64,000 bases of DNA from LMUY01 sp965199555 (GTDB lineage: Bacteria > Pseudomonadota > Alphaproteobacteria > Acetobacterales > Acetobacteraceae): positions 177,642 through 241,641 of the forward strand of contig CBDASJ010000009.1 in assembly GCA_965199555.1 (NCBI GenBank). Direction: 5' to 3'. The notes under the pieces are model-generated. The model did not search any database. It was not told the DNA's origin and worked only from the letters and a program-made list of their open reading frames with translations. Every line of letters begins with the position of its first letter. Positions within the stretch are counted from its first letter, which is position 1. This document shows positions 16,261 to 23,655 of the stretch, one piece after another. Made by a program: the position numbers and the translations under genes.

Positions 16261-17466
16261 ATGAGCCTCACCACCGAGGCGCGCAAGCAGCACCTCATCG
16301 ACCCGGAGGTGTGCATCCGTTGCAACACCTGCGAGGCGACCTGCCCGATCGACGCGATCACGCATGACGACAACAACTACGTCGTCGACCCGGCCAAGTG
16401 CAATTTCTGCATGGACTGTGTGTCGCCCTGCCCGACCGGCTCGATCGACCATTGGTTCGCCGTCTCGCAGCCCTTCTCGCTGGACGAGCAGTTCGGCTGG
16501 CTGGAACTGCCGCCCGAACCCGTCGTGGCGGTGGTGGACGCGCTGGAGGACGAAGCCACCGCCCTGCTGGATGACGCGCACCGGGGCGCCGGTGGCCGTG
16601 CCCGCGCGCCCGCCACGGCCAGCAAGCCGCGGGTCAATCTGTTCAATCGCGCGTCGCCCGCGGTGGCGACGCTGACGGGCAATCTGCGAATCACCGCGCC
16701 GGGCGCGTCCTCCGACGTGCGGCACATCATCCTGGATTTCGGCGCCGTGGCGTTCCCGGTGCTGGAAGGTCAAAGCATCGGCCTGGTTCCGCCGGGCACC
16801 GACGCGGCGGGGCGACCGCACGCCATGCGGCTGTATTCCATCGCCAGCGCCCGCGACGGCGAACGCCCCAACACCAACAACCTGGCGCTCACCGTCAAGC
16901 GCGTGGCGGAAAGCCGGCCGGAAGGCGAGTTCCGCGGCATCGCCTCCAACTGGCTATGCGACCTGCCGCTCGGGTCCAAGGTGCCGGTCATCGGGCCGTT
17001 CGGCTCCACCTTCCTGATGCCGGACGACCCGGATGCGGACATCCTGATGATCTGCACCGGCACCGGCGCCGCCCCGTTCCGCGGCTTCACCGAACGCCGC
17101 CGCCGTGCCAGCCCGCATGGCCGCGGCCGTCTGCATCTGTATTTCGGCGCTCGCTCCCCGGACGAACTGCCGTATTTCGGCCCGCTCGGGAAAGTCCCGA
17201 CGACGCTGCTGCGGCAGGAACTGGTGTATTCCCGCCTGCCGGACGCCCCGCGCGAATACGTGCAGGACCGCATGCGCGCCCAGCCGGAGGAGCTCGCCGC
17301 CCTGCTCGACCGTCCCTGGCTGCACGTCTATATCTGCGGATTGCGCGGCTTGGAGGACGGGGTGGAGGCGGCGCTGACCCAGATCACCCGCGCCCGCGGC
17401 GGCGACTGGCTGACCCTGCGCGACACACTGCGCGAGGAAGGCCGGTTCCACTGCGAAACCTACTGA
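16261..17466 (+). CDS. boxA: Benzoyl-CoA 2,3-epoxidase reductase subunit
   Basis: The 401-residue protein passes electrons from NADPH to BoxB. The N-terminus holds two [4Fe-4S] clusters of the bacterial ferredoxin type: CIRCNTCEATCP and CNFCMDCVSPCP. After a variable linker (residues about 80-130) comes a ferredoxin-NADP reductase module with FAD-binding RLYSIAS, pyridine-nucleotide loop CTGTGAAPFRGF, and the C-terminal tip HCETY. The ATG follows the REP-like repeat directly, with no strong ribosome site, so expression may depend on coupling or on that structure. Last gene of the benzoate cluster. Confidence 0.94.
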   Translation: MSLTTEARKQHLIDPEVCIRCNTCEATCPIDAITHDDNNYVVDPAKCNFCMDCVSPCPTGSIDHWFAVSQPFSLDEQFGWLELPPEPVVAVVDALEDEATALLDDAHRGAGGRARAPATASKPRVNLFNRASPAVATLTGNLRITAPGASSDVRHIILDFGAVAFPVLEGQSIGLVPPGTDAAGRPHAMRLYSIASARDGERPNTNNLALTVKRVAESRPEGEFRGIASNWLCDLPLGSKVPVIGPFGSTFLMPDDPDADILMICTGTGAAPFRGFTERRRRASPHGRGRLHLYFGARSPDELPYFGPLGKVPTTLLRQELVYSRLPDAPREYVQDRMRAQPEELAALLDRPWLHVYICGLRGLEDGVEAALTQITRARGGDWLTLRDTLREEGRFHCETY

Positions 17467-17512
17467 CCGGCTTGACTCCCACTGCCCCACTCGGCATAGC
17501 GGCGGCCACGGC

Positions 17513-17588
17513 GGGGCTGTAGCTCAGTTGGTAGAGCGCCTCGTTCGCAATGAGGAGGTCAGGGGTTCGATTCCCCTCAGCTCCACCA
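17513..17588 (+). tRNA. tRNA-Ala, anticodon CGC
   Basis: This 76-base cloverleaf includes an encoded CCA. The acceptor stem GGGGCTG pairs with CAGCTCC and contains the G3-U70 pair that marks alanine tRNAs. The D arm is GTAGCTCAGTTGGTAGAGC. The anticodon loop TTCGCAA gives CGC, reading GCG. The T arm is AGGGGTTCGATTCCCCT. It serves as the left attachment point of the island that follows. Confidence 0.97.
17575..17588 (+). repeat. attL-like tRNA 3' end (copy 1)
   Basis: CCTCAGCTCCACCA, the last 14 bases of tRNA-Ala, recurs at 20215-20228 with one change (CCTCGGCTCCACCA). Repeated tRNA 3' ends are the usual footprint of tyrosine-integrase islands. Confidence 0.7.
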
Positions 17589-17683
17589 TTCCCGCCGTCT
17601 AGCACTTCGTATTCTTAGCAAAACTCGATGCGCGGGGGTCCGGCGAAGACACTCGGCAGGTCGGGTATGTGCACTCGTCCTGC

Positions 17684-18073
17684 CTAGAGGAAGCTTTCGC
17701 CGAAATCGCACCCGGGCGGTGCCGGCGTTGTGTCCGCTTCGATCTCCCAAAACCGGTCTCGAGCTAAAGTTGCAGCTTTGTTGTAGGCTTCAAACCAGGT
17801 CAACGCGGCTGCGAGATCGGAGTAGTTCGACGTGTGCAGTTCCACCGCTCGGCCATCAATGCGCTGGTCGAATCGGACGAGGCCGGCTGCGACCTCTCGG
17901 CCGCCCGTCAAAATAAGACGGGTGAGCCCACCAGCTACGTGTTGTGGAGCGGTTAGCCAATCGAGACCACCCTTTGAACCTACCGCAAAGCCGTCCGGTG
18001 CGGCGGCACACTTAATCTCCAAGGTATGTGGCGACCCACCATACTGCGGATAAACTTCTACGTTGTATTTCAT
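17684..18073 (-). CDS. Hypothetical protein of the tRNA-Ala island
   Basis: This 129-residue soluble protein has an ATG start at 18073. It opens MKYNVEVYPQYGG and contains GGREVAAGLVRFDQRID and ALTWFEAYNKAATLARD. There is no signal peptide, membrane segment or motif that I recognise. It is divergent from the GNAT-like gene across an AT-rich 185-base gap. Codon use is less G/C-biased than in the flanking chromosome, which fits transfer. Function unknown. Confidence 0.6.
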   Translation of the reverse strand: MKYNVEVYPQYGGSPHTLEIKCAAAPDGFAVGSKGGLDWLTAPQHVAGGLTRLILTGGREVAAGLVRFDQRIDGRAVELHTSNYSDLAAALTWFEAYNKAATLARDRFWEIEADTTPAPPGCDFGESFL

Positions 18074-18258
18074 CTAAATCTAACCGCTCTGAAGAATGTG
18101 GAGTATGTTCTTTAACAAAGACCTTTTGAAATGACTTATAAAACCTGGCCTGTCCCCAGCTTAAATAATAAGTTGTAAGATACGTTAGCTATAAATCTGG
18201 TGACAGCCACGTAGCTGTGATTTAACAGGTCGAGGTACGTCCATTCAAGGGTCCGGAA

Positions 18259-19098
18259 TTGAAAGACTTTGACCACGCCCCTTCCGAGAGCGGAACCCCG
18301 TTGCTTGATGCCGTCTTGACGGAACATGGACCAATCGACATCCTCTCACGCTTCTTCCTTGTCGCAGATGCGCTTGGCCGACGGATTGGCTTCAATATCA
18401 AGGTCCATTCAGACTTTACGAAGTTGGTTGAAATCAATTCCCGCCTTCAAGCAAGTTGGGGGCCGCTGGTGCCATCCTACCATCCAGCTCACAGCGCATT
18501 ATCTCCTGACAATGGCTTCTGGCTGTCGGTGCACGATCAGACAGATGAACTTGTTGCTGTCTCCGCCGTCCGGCGGCTCGATGTCGCACATAGCATGGCA
18601 GATGAATTCACGTCGCTTCGCTTCCTCTACGCCAATCCGCAGGCGCATTTGGATATGGGCACAACCTGCACAGTTGCAGGCGTAGCCCAGTCGTCCGCCA
18701 CACGCATCAAAGGCATTGTCGCCTATTCGGGTGGGCATTGGACGCATCCTAGTTCGCGGCGGAAAGGCATCGTCCATATCCTGGCCCACATTAATCGTGC
18801 CTTGGCATTGACCCGCTGGAACATCGATTTTGTTGTTGGTATCACTCGCGTTGACCTCGCTGCAAAGCAGGTCTTCTCGCCTTACGGCTATCAACACAGC
18901 GACCGCTTCATTTCCATCCGCAAGTCCTATCGGGGGGATTTCGACACAAGCATGATCTGGATGGACCGAAACTGGCTTGAGACCGAGCTAACGGCCTACG
19001 TGGCCGAGCAAGCGTCAAAGATCACCAACGTGACCGAGGTGGAGGACACGACCACTTCGCCTTTGCTGGTCAACCAAGGGAGTAGCAGCCGGTCATAG
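18259..19098 (+). CDS. GNAT-like N-acetyltransferase
   Basis: This 279-residue protein has GNAT features in its middle and C-terminal part: a strand pair (GFWLSVHDQTDELVAVSAV), then GGHWTHPSSRRKGIVHIL, which resembles the acetyl-CoA loop (Q/R-x-x-G/K-x-G). ALALTRWNIDFVVG and YGYQHSDRF follow in the usual order. The first 75 residues have no recognised match. The start is a TTG at 18259 with AAGGG seven bases upstream; no better start lies nearby. Its last 103 bases overlap the convergent gene at 18996-19850. Substrate unknown. Confidence 0.6.
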   Translation: MKDFDHAPSESGTPLLDAVLTEHGPIDILSRFFLVADALGRRIGFNIKVHSDFTKLVEINSRLQASWGPLVPSYHPAHSALSPDNGFWLSVHDQTDELVAVSAVRRLDVAHSMADEFTSLRFLYANPQAHLDMGTTCTVAGVAQSSATRIKGIVAYSGGHWTHPSSRRKGIVHILAHINRALALTRWNIDFVVGITRVDLAAKQVFSPYGYQHSDRFISIRKSYRGDFDTSMIWMDRNWLETELTAYVAEQASKITNVTEVEDTTTSPLLVNQGSSSRS

Positions 19099-19850
19099 CG
19101 AATACGGGCATTCGGCCGCTCGGGAGTGGATATTGTTGTCTCGATCAGCTCGTGAGTGGGCCGGCGGCTAAACTCGACCTGCATCATGCTCTTGGCGATC
19201 CAGGCACCGTAAGCCTGGTCAGACTGGTCATGGACAGCGCGTCCGGTTTTCTCCACGAGCGACGATCGTAGTAGAGAATAGCCGTTCCCTATGAAGTCGA
19301 AGTAAGCCGTATCGCGTAATATGCGGGCGATCACTTGTTGGTCCGCGGCGGCCGATAACAAGCGATGTTTAGCGGCCGACCACCTGCCGCGTAACCGTGT
19401 CCACTGTCTGTATTTAGCCTGTAACTTTCGGAGGCGCTCTGTTCGGAAGCAGGCTGCAATCGGTAGTCGTTCTTTGTAAAGTCGAGGTCGTTTGAGTATC
19501 GACTGCTCATTACAATGACTTGTCATTATGGTCGCGATAGCTTCGATGCCTTCAACCTCCATCATTGTTGGCTGACTACCGATGAACTCAAGGTGGAATG
19601 TCTGGATGCCGGAAGCGAGCAACATCTTGCATACTTGCCGGACAGTTCGCGTGCCAGGTCTTCCTGGACGCATCATAATGCGAGCTCGGGCAAAACCCAT
19701 CGTAAAGCTGACGCGAACATGGCCGCAGTTTGCTATGAGATAAAGGGTGAGGTCTGACTGGGTGCCGACTGCACCATGGCGTTGGTGAAGCTGGTTTGAG
19801 CCGGAAGCCCATACATCTCCGCGTTCGTCCACAACCAAATCAAGGGTCAT
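18996..19850 (-). CDS. Unknown protein with a PAS-like C-terminal region
   Basis: This 284-residue protein starts at an ATG at 19850; a TTG at 19868 is an alternative. The N-terminal 95 residues form a strand-rich region (LDLVVDERGDVW, LTLYLIANCGHVRVSF). The C-terminal half contains YFDFIGNGYSLLRSSLVEKTGR and RIRYDRLLLPWLTSKGEV. These resemble PAS_5-type sensor domains of Rhodospirillales, which end in 'Y-x-R-L-L-L-P-L'. This likeness is my inference. The 3' end overlaps the GNAT-like gene by 103 bases on the opposite strand. Function unknown. Confidence 0.5.
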   Translation of the reverse strand: MTLDLVVDERGDVWASGSNQLHQRHGAVGTQSDLTLYLIANCGHVRVSFTMGFARARIMMRPGRPGTRTVRQVCKMLLASGIQTFHLEFIGSQPTMMEVEGIEAIATIMTSHCNEQSILKRPRLYKERLPIAACFRTERLRKLQAKYRQWTRLRGRWSAAKHRLLSAAADQQVIARILRDTAYFDFIGNGYSLLRSSLVEKTGRAVHDQSDQAYGAWIAKSMMQVEFSRRPTHELIETTISTPERPNARIRYDRLLLPWLTSKGEVVVSSTSVTLVIFDACSAT

Positions 19851-20286
19851 GACAACGATGCTCGGCAACCATCAACCGATTCGGCAACAAAGAAGAATGC
19901 AACACACGACTTATTGAAGCACGCAAGATATTGCTGCATCGCAGTATTTCCCGCGTTGTTCTTTGGAGCAAGGGAAGCTTGTAGCTGTTAAAGCGGGTTG
20001 AGCAGCCCACACAACCTTTGGCTATCAGCGTCTCGGCTTCACCCGCGTGGCGGTGAGAGGAGACGTCAATACCGCGGTTGGACGTAGGCTGTGGCAAGCA
20101 GCATCAGTTTGCACGACCACATGCTGGGCATCCGATGGTGACGTTTGCACAGGAGAAGGCTCGGTTTAGATACCGCCACTCACTAGGGACGCCCAAGGAC
20201 GTTAGTCTGGTGGACCTCGGCTCCACCACCGCCATGCCCTAGAACCCCGTCGTCGCTGCGAGCCTTGGGGAAGCGGCCGGCTTTGG
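19851..20286. other. Right end of the island, no intact gene
   Basis: These 436 bases contain no intact gene. On the plus strand, 20023-20100 reads YQRLGFTRVAVRG and VGRRLWQ, which resembles the end of an acetyltransferase but has no upstream frame, so it may be a gene remnant. The attR-like copy lies at 20215-20228. Chromosomal G+C resumes just before the SulP gene. Confidence 0.4.
20215..20228 (+). repeat. attR-like copy of the tRNA-Ala 3' end (copy 2)
   Basis: CCTCGGCTCCACCA matches 13 of 14 bases of the tRNA-Ala terminus at 17575-17588, in the same orientation, 2640 bases downstream. It falls where the lower-G+C segment ends. With the first copy it would bound an integrated island. Confidence 0.6.
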
Positions 20287-21765
20287 TCAGACATCTGCCT
20301 GGATCAACGGGCCATGCCGGTCGACCAGCGTCGCGCTTGCTTGGTTCAGCCCGATCAGGTCCACGCGCGCGCCACGGCGGCGCATCTTGGTGACCACTCC
20401 TTCCAAAGCACCGACCGAGGTCACGTCCCAGAAATGCGCGCCGCTGAGGTCGATGCGCACGTTGGCCGTGGTGTCCCGCAGGTCGAAGCTGTCGGCGAAC
20501 ATGTCCGCGCTGGCGAAGAACACCTGGCCGCTCACGGTGTAGGTCCGGGTGTCCGTGGCGTCATCAAAGGCGCTGGTCACCGCCATCAGGCGCATCACCT
20601 TGAAGGCGAAGAACACGCCGCTCAGCAGCACGCCGACCACGACGCCGGCAGCCAGGTCGCTGGTGAACACCGTGACCACGACGGTCGCCAGCATGACGAG
20701 ACTGGAAACCTTGGGGTGGTGCACCAGGTCGCGGAACGAGGCCCAGGAAAAGGTGCTGACCGAGACCATGATCATGATGGCCACCAGGGCGGCAACCGGA
20801 ACGCGGGCCACCCACGGCCGGAGCAGCACCATGAGGATGAGCAGGAACAGCCCGGCGACCAGGGTGGACAGCCGGCCGCGGCCGCCATACCGGACGTTAC
20901 CGACCGTTTGGCCGATCATCCCGCACCCGGCGATGCCGCCGAACAACCCCGCGGCGACGTTCGCCAGGCCGAGCCCGGTGCATTCCCGCGCCTTGGAACT
21001 GGCCGTGTCGGTGAGGTCGTCCACCACGGTTGCCGTCATCATGGATTCCAGCAGGCCCACGACCGCCATGGCCAGGGCGTAGGGCGCGACGATGCGGAGC
21101 GTGTCCCACCGCACCGGCACGTGCGGCAAGGCGAGGCCGGGCAGCGACGACGGCAGCCTGCCGAGGTCCGCCACGGTATGCAGGGGCATAGGCACGAGGA
21201 TGCTGATCGTCGTGAGGACGACGACGCAAACCAGCGGCGAGGGAACGGCCTTGGTCAGAGACGGCAGCAGGTAGATGATGGTGAGGCCACCGGCGATCAT
21301 CGCGTAGGTGTGCCAGCTCACGCCGAGCATCTGTGGCAACTGGGCCGAGAAGATAAGGATAGCCAAGGCGTTCACGAACCCGGTGCGCACCGAACGGGAC
21401 ACGAACCGCATCAACACGTCCAGCCGCAACAAGCCGAATACGATTTGGAACACCCCTGCCAGGAGCGTGGCGGCCAGCAGGTAGTCCAGGCCGTGTGCCC
21501 GGACGAGCACCGCGGCGACGAGTGCCACGGAGCCGGCGGCGCCGGAGATCATCGCGGGACGGCTGCCGGTGAAGGCGATGACGATGCCGATGACGAAGGA
21601 GGCGAACAGGCCGACCTCCGGGTCCACGCCCGCCACGAAGGAGAAGGCGATGACCTCCGGGATCAGGGCGAAGGTCCCGACCATGCCGGCGAGCACCTCG
21701 CGGCGGAAATCGCCCGGGCTGGTGAACCATTCGGAGCGGTAGCGGGTCGTGGATCGCGTGCTCAT
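20287..21765 (-). CDS. SulP-family anion transporter with STAS domain
   Basis: This 492-residue inner-membrane protein has 10-12 hydrophobic segments (for example VALVAAVLVRAHG, LDYLLAATLLAGVFQIVFGL). It carries the SulP signature near MISGAAGSVALV and a C-terminal STAS domain (VRIDLSGAHFWDVTSVGALE). SulP proteins carry sulfate, bicarbonate or dicarboxylates. This one, with a short STAS and an 'IAGCGMIGQTVGNVRYGGRGRLS'-type loop, belongs to the sulfate/bicarbonate branch, but the substrate cannot be fixed. The ATG at 21765 is preferred to an upstream start at 21828. It is the first chromosomal gene right of the island. Confidence 0.88.
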   Translation of the reverse strand: MSTRSTTRYRSEWFTSPGDFRREVLAGMVGTFALIPEVIAFSFVAGVDPEVGLFASFVIGIVIAFTGSRPAMISGAAGSVALVAAVLVRAHGLDYLLAATLLAGVFQIVFGLLRLDVLMRFVSRSVRTGFVNALAILIFSAQLPQMLGVSWHTYAMIAGGLTIIYLLPSLTKAVPSPLVCVVVLTTISILVPMPLHTVADLGRLPSSLPGLALPHVPVRWDTLRIVAPYALAMAVVGLLESMMTATVVDDLTDTASSKARECTGLGLANVAAGLFGGIAGCGMIGQTVGNVRYGGRGRLSTLVAGLFLLILMVLLRPWVARVPVAALVAIMIMVSVSTFSWASFRDLVHHPKVSSLVMLATVVVTVFTSDLAAGVVVGVLLSGVFFAFKVMRLMAVTSAFDDATDTRTYTVSGQVFFASADMFADSFDLRDTTANVRIDLSGAHFWDVTSVGALEGVVTKMRRRGARVDLIGLNQASATLVDRHGPLIQADV

Positions 21766-21847
21766 CGGGGTGCCCGCAGTAAGCGCACGAGGTTTGAAGT
21801 GCCAGGTGTCAGGGCCAAGGTGGGCCACCGGTATGCCGCCGCCATCC

Positions 21848-22381
21848 CTATCGGCTCGCCTCCTGCGTAATGCGTTCCGACAGGTGCGCCACGACGACGC
21901 CCAACAGGCTCACGGTCGCTTCGTTCAGCACCGTATGGCCATCCGGCTGCAGGTAAAGCCACTGCTCCATGCGCCCCAGCGGCGGGCTTTTCATGGGGTA
22001 ATCGATGTGGACGAGGTTGCCGTAGGCCTCGATGCGGACTGGCCCCGAGGCGTCGGTCAACGTGCCCTCGTAATGGTGGTCATCCACCTTGCGGATCACC
22101 CAACTGCGCGTTTCCTGCGGCGTCTGCTCCATGTCGATGACCTGGACCAGGTTGAGACTGCCGTCTGGCAAGACCACGCCCGTGCCGTGCACGGCGAAGC
22201 GGTGGACGGGTGCGCCCCGCCTGTTCTCCAGCACGCCGGTGGATGTGGTGGAGCCGGCAAAAAAGCTTTCCGGTCGCAGCGTCGGCTGCGCACCCTCGAA
22301 CACGGCCGGGGCCATTTCCGTGCTGCAGCCAGCTAGGCTCAGTGCGACGACGACGGCCAAGCCCGGCCTAAACAAACCCAT
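21848..22381 (-). CDS. DUF3833-type lipoprotein
   Basis: The 177-residue product begins MGLFRPGLAVVVALSLAGCST, a lipoprotein signal with lipobox LAGC. The mature part has FFAGSTTSTGVLENRRG, SWVIRKVDDHHYEGTLTDASG and VHIDYPMKSP, as in DUF3833 proteins of proteobacteria. They are thought to bind a lipid-like ligand at the membrane, but no function is established. The ATG at 22381 is chosen because the signal peptide starts there. Transcribed toward SulP, with an 82-base gap. Confidence 0.8.
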   Translation of the reverse strand: MGLFRPGLAVVVALSLAGCSTEMAPAVFEGAQPTLRPESFFAGSTTSTGVLENRRGAPVHRFAVHGTGVVLPDGSLNLVQVIDMEQTPQETRSWVIRKVDDHHYEGTLTDASGPVRIEAYGNLVHIDYPMKSPPLGRMEQWLYLQPDGHTVLNEATVSLLGVVVAHLSERITQEASR

Positions 22382-22447
22382 TGTCCGTCCATCCAAACAG
22401 CGCACCTGCACCAAGCAGGAGGGGCGTTGCCCCAGACAGTAATAGTC

Positions 22448-22466
22448 TTTTGTGCGACGCACAAAA
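22448..22466. promoter_or_regulatory. Perfect palindrome upstream of the small RNA promoter
   Basis: TTTTGTGCGACGCACAAAA has eight-base perfect arms and a three-base centre. It lies four bases upstream of the -35-like TTGCAA and 67 bases upstream of the divergent lipoprotein gene. The position suits an operator for either transcript. The binding protein is unknown. Confidence 0.4.
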
Positions 22467-22470
22467 CCCC

Positions 22471-22500
22471 TTGCAACCATCCCGCGCGTGGCGCCTTATC
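22471..22500 (+). promoter_or_regulatory. Promoter-like element for the small RNA
   Basis: TTGCAA (22471-22476) and CTTATC (22495-22500) are separated by 18 bases and would place the transcript start near 22506, at the base of the first RNA hairpin. The match to the housekeeping consensus is moderate. Confidence 0.4.
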
Positions 22501-22505
22501 CAGGC

Positions 22506-22583
22506 GCGGCGCGTTCGCGTGCCGCATTCTTGGACGTTTCCTCCCTAAACTTCGGCGGCACCGCAAGGTGCCGCCTTCTTTTT
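22506..22583 (+). ncRNA. Small RNA with two hairpins and an anti-Shine-Dalgarno linker
   Basis: The 78-base stretch folds as three parts. A hairpin (GCGGCGCG / CGTGCCGC, 22506-22525) has a stable TTCG loop. An unpaired linker (22526-22553) contains TTTCCTCCCTAAAC. A terminator hairpin with a GCAA loop and T run closes it (22554-22583). A single-stranded CCTCC between hairpins is the layout of alphaproteobacterial trans-acting sRNAs such as the alpha-r8/MmgR and suhB families, which mask ribosome binding sites. The resemblance is from memory of the motif, not a search. No protein gene on the plus strand lies upstream to explain the terminator. Confidence 0.68.
22554..22583 (+). terminator. Intrinsic terminator of the small RNA
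   Basis: GGCGGCACC (22554-22562) pairs perfectly with GGTGCCGCC (22567-22575) over a GCAA loop, followed by TTCTTTTT. This is a textbook Rho-independent terminator. Confidence 0.9.
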
Positions 22584-22679
22584 GGGCGGGAGGCTATGGC
22601 CGCCCTGGTCGCGGCATGGTGACAGCGCCGATCATCGCACGGTGGCGTTCTGTCCGAGACCCAATTGTCAGGAGCAACA

Positions 22680-23075
22680 ATGAGCATTTTCGGCTCGATC
22701 ATGAGCAAGATCTTCCATCCCGACGCCCACCTGGCCGCCAGCCAGCCCGCCGCGACGGCTGCCCCGTCCCAGCCCGACGCTCCGGCAGCGGAGCCGGCGA
22801 GTTCGGCGGCATCGAGCCCGGTCGACGTGGGAGCTGTCCTCACCCAGATGGCGGCCGGCAAGGGCGGTGGCGGCAATTGGCAGAGTTCGATCGTCGACCT
22901 GCTGAAGCTGCTCGACCTCGACTCCAGCCTGGACGCGCGCAAGCAACTGGCTGGCGAGCTGAACGTCCATGTCGGCGCCGACGGCAGCGCCGAAGAGAAC
23001 ACCGCCCTGCACAAGGCAGTCATGCAGAAGCTTGCCGAGAACGGAGGCAAGGTGCCGGACAGCCTCAAGGGCTGA
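22680..23075 (+). CDS. DUF3597 protein
   Basis: This 131-residue protein starts MSIFGSIMSKIF. An Ala/Pro-rich stretch (residues 18-48) follows, then the conserved DUF3597 block (NWQSSIVDLLKLLDLDSS, ARKQLAGELNVH, ADGSAEENTALHKAVMQKLAENGG). The family's E. coli member (YceK/DUF3597 class) has no defined role; the fold is small and helical. The ATG at 22680 has AGGAG four bases upstream. A strong hairpin follows the stop. Confidence 0.88.
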   Translation: MSIFGSIMSKIFHPDAHLAASQPAATAAPSQPDAPAAEPASSAASSPVDVGAVLTQMAAGKGGGGNWQSSIVDLLKLLDLDSSLDARKQLAGELNVHVGADGSAEENTALHKAVMQKLAENGGKVPDSLKG

Positions 23076-23083
23076 CCGAGCCT

Positions 23084-23116
23084 GACGGCCCGCCGGCCAA
23101 GTCCGTGCGGGCCGTC
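23084..23116 (+). terminator. Stem-loop after the DUF3597 gene
   Basis: GACGGCCCGC (23084-23093) pairs perfectly with GCGGGCCGTC (23107-23116) across 13 bases, nine bases after the stop. There is no T run, so it may stabilise the RNA end or terminate weakly. Confidence 0.5.
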
Positions 23117-23261
23117 ATCCGGCGACTTGATCGTGCCGTTGAACGACGCTGATCCACGCCACCTCGGGGCGACAGGCATCCCCAACTGACGTCTTCGGCG
23201 TTAAAACAATGAAAACCAAATAGGCGCAGTGTGGCCCTCGTTCTTAACGGAGCCACGAAAC

Positions 23262-23648
23262 ATGGACATCATGACGCGGATCGATTTCGGCCAGGGCGAC
23301 CTGGACAACGTCCTGGCGAAGTTGTCGCCGCGCGAAATCGATGAACTTGCCTTTGGCGCGATCCAACTGGATAGCGCGGGCAAAATCCTTTCGTTCAACC
23401 AGACCGAAAGCAACATCACCGGGCGCCGCAAGGAAGCCGTGATCGGCCGCAACTTCTTTGAAGAAGTGGCACCCTGCTGCAACAAGCCGAAGTTCCGCGG
23501 CGTGTTCGACGCAGGCGTCAAGGCCGGCAGCCTGAACGCCATCTTCGACTACACGTTCGACTACATCATGAAGCCGACCCGGGTGAAGATCCACATGAAG
23601 AAGGCCGTCTCCGACGACACCTACTGGGTGTTCGTCAAGCGGCTGTAA
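23262..23648 (+). CDS. pyp: Photoactive yellow protein
   Basis: This is a blue-light PAS photoreceptor that binds p-coumaric acid as a thioester. The match to Halorhodospira PYP is close over the whole length (LAFGAIQLD, ITGR, VIGRNFFEEVAPC, YTFDY, VKIHMKKA, YWVFVKRL). Numbered from the ATG at 23271, which aligns exactly with the classical protein, the chromophore Cys69, Glu46, Thr50 and Arg52 are all present. Position 42, normally the Tyr that hydrogen-bonds the chromophore, is Phe, and residue 70 is a second Cys. The ATG at 23262 is used because GGAG lies nine bases before it. No tyrosine ammonia-lyase or coumarate ligase is in the window. It ends seven bases from a convergent solute-binding protein gene. 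Confidence 0.93.
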   Translation: MDIMTRIDFGQGDLDNVLAKLSPREIDELAFGAIQLDSAGKILSFNQTESNITGRRKEAVIGRNFFEEVAPCCNKPKFRGVFDAGVKAGSLNAIFDYTFDYIMKPTRVKIHMKKAVSDDTYWVFVKRL

Positions 23649-23655
23649 CCCGCGC

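Larger units (their letters stand above)
17589..20228. mobile_element. Small tRNA-Ala-linked island without a visible integrase
   Basis: A 2.64-kb segment lies between the tRNA-Ala gene and a 14-base near-repeat of its 3' end. Inside, G+C content is clearly lower than on both sides, with an AT-rich promoter patch at 18074-18258. It carries three genes of poor or no recognition: a short unknown protein, a GNAT-like protein and a PAS-like unknown protein. No integrase or transposase is visible, so it may be a deletion remnant or a satellite mobilised in trans. Confidence 0.6.

Noticed and set aside
19840..20097. Minus-strand 85-codon frame at the right of the island
   Set aside because: It overlaps the start of the PAS-like gene and has no motif or ribosome site.
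20023..20100. Acetyltransferase-like remnant (YQRLGFTRVAVRG)
   Set aside because: Only about 25 codons with no upstream frame; too short to call a gene, although it may be a relic at the island edge.
20314..21870. A long plus-strand reading frame of 518 codons opposite the SulP gene
   Set aside because: It is rich in His, Gln, Gly and Arg without any motif, as expected from the reverse of a G+C-rich gene. The SulP frame has membrane segments and a STAS domain.
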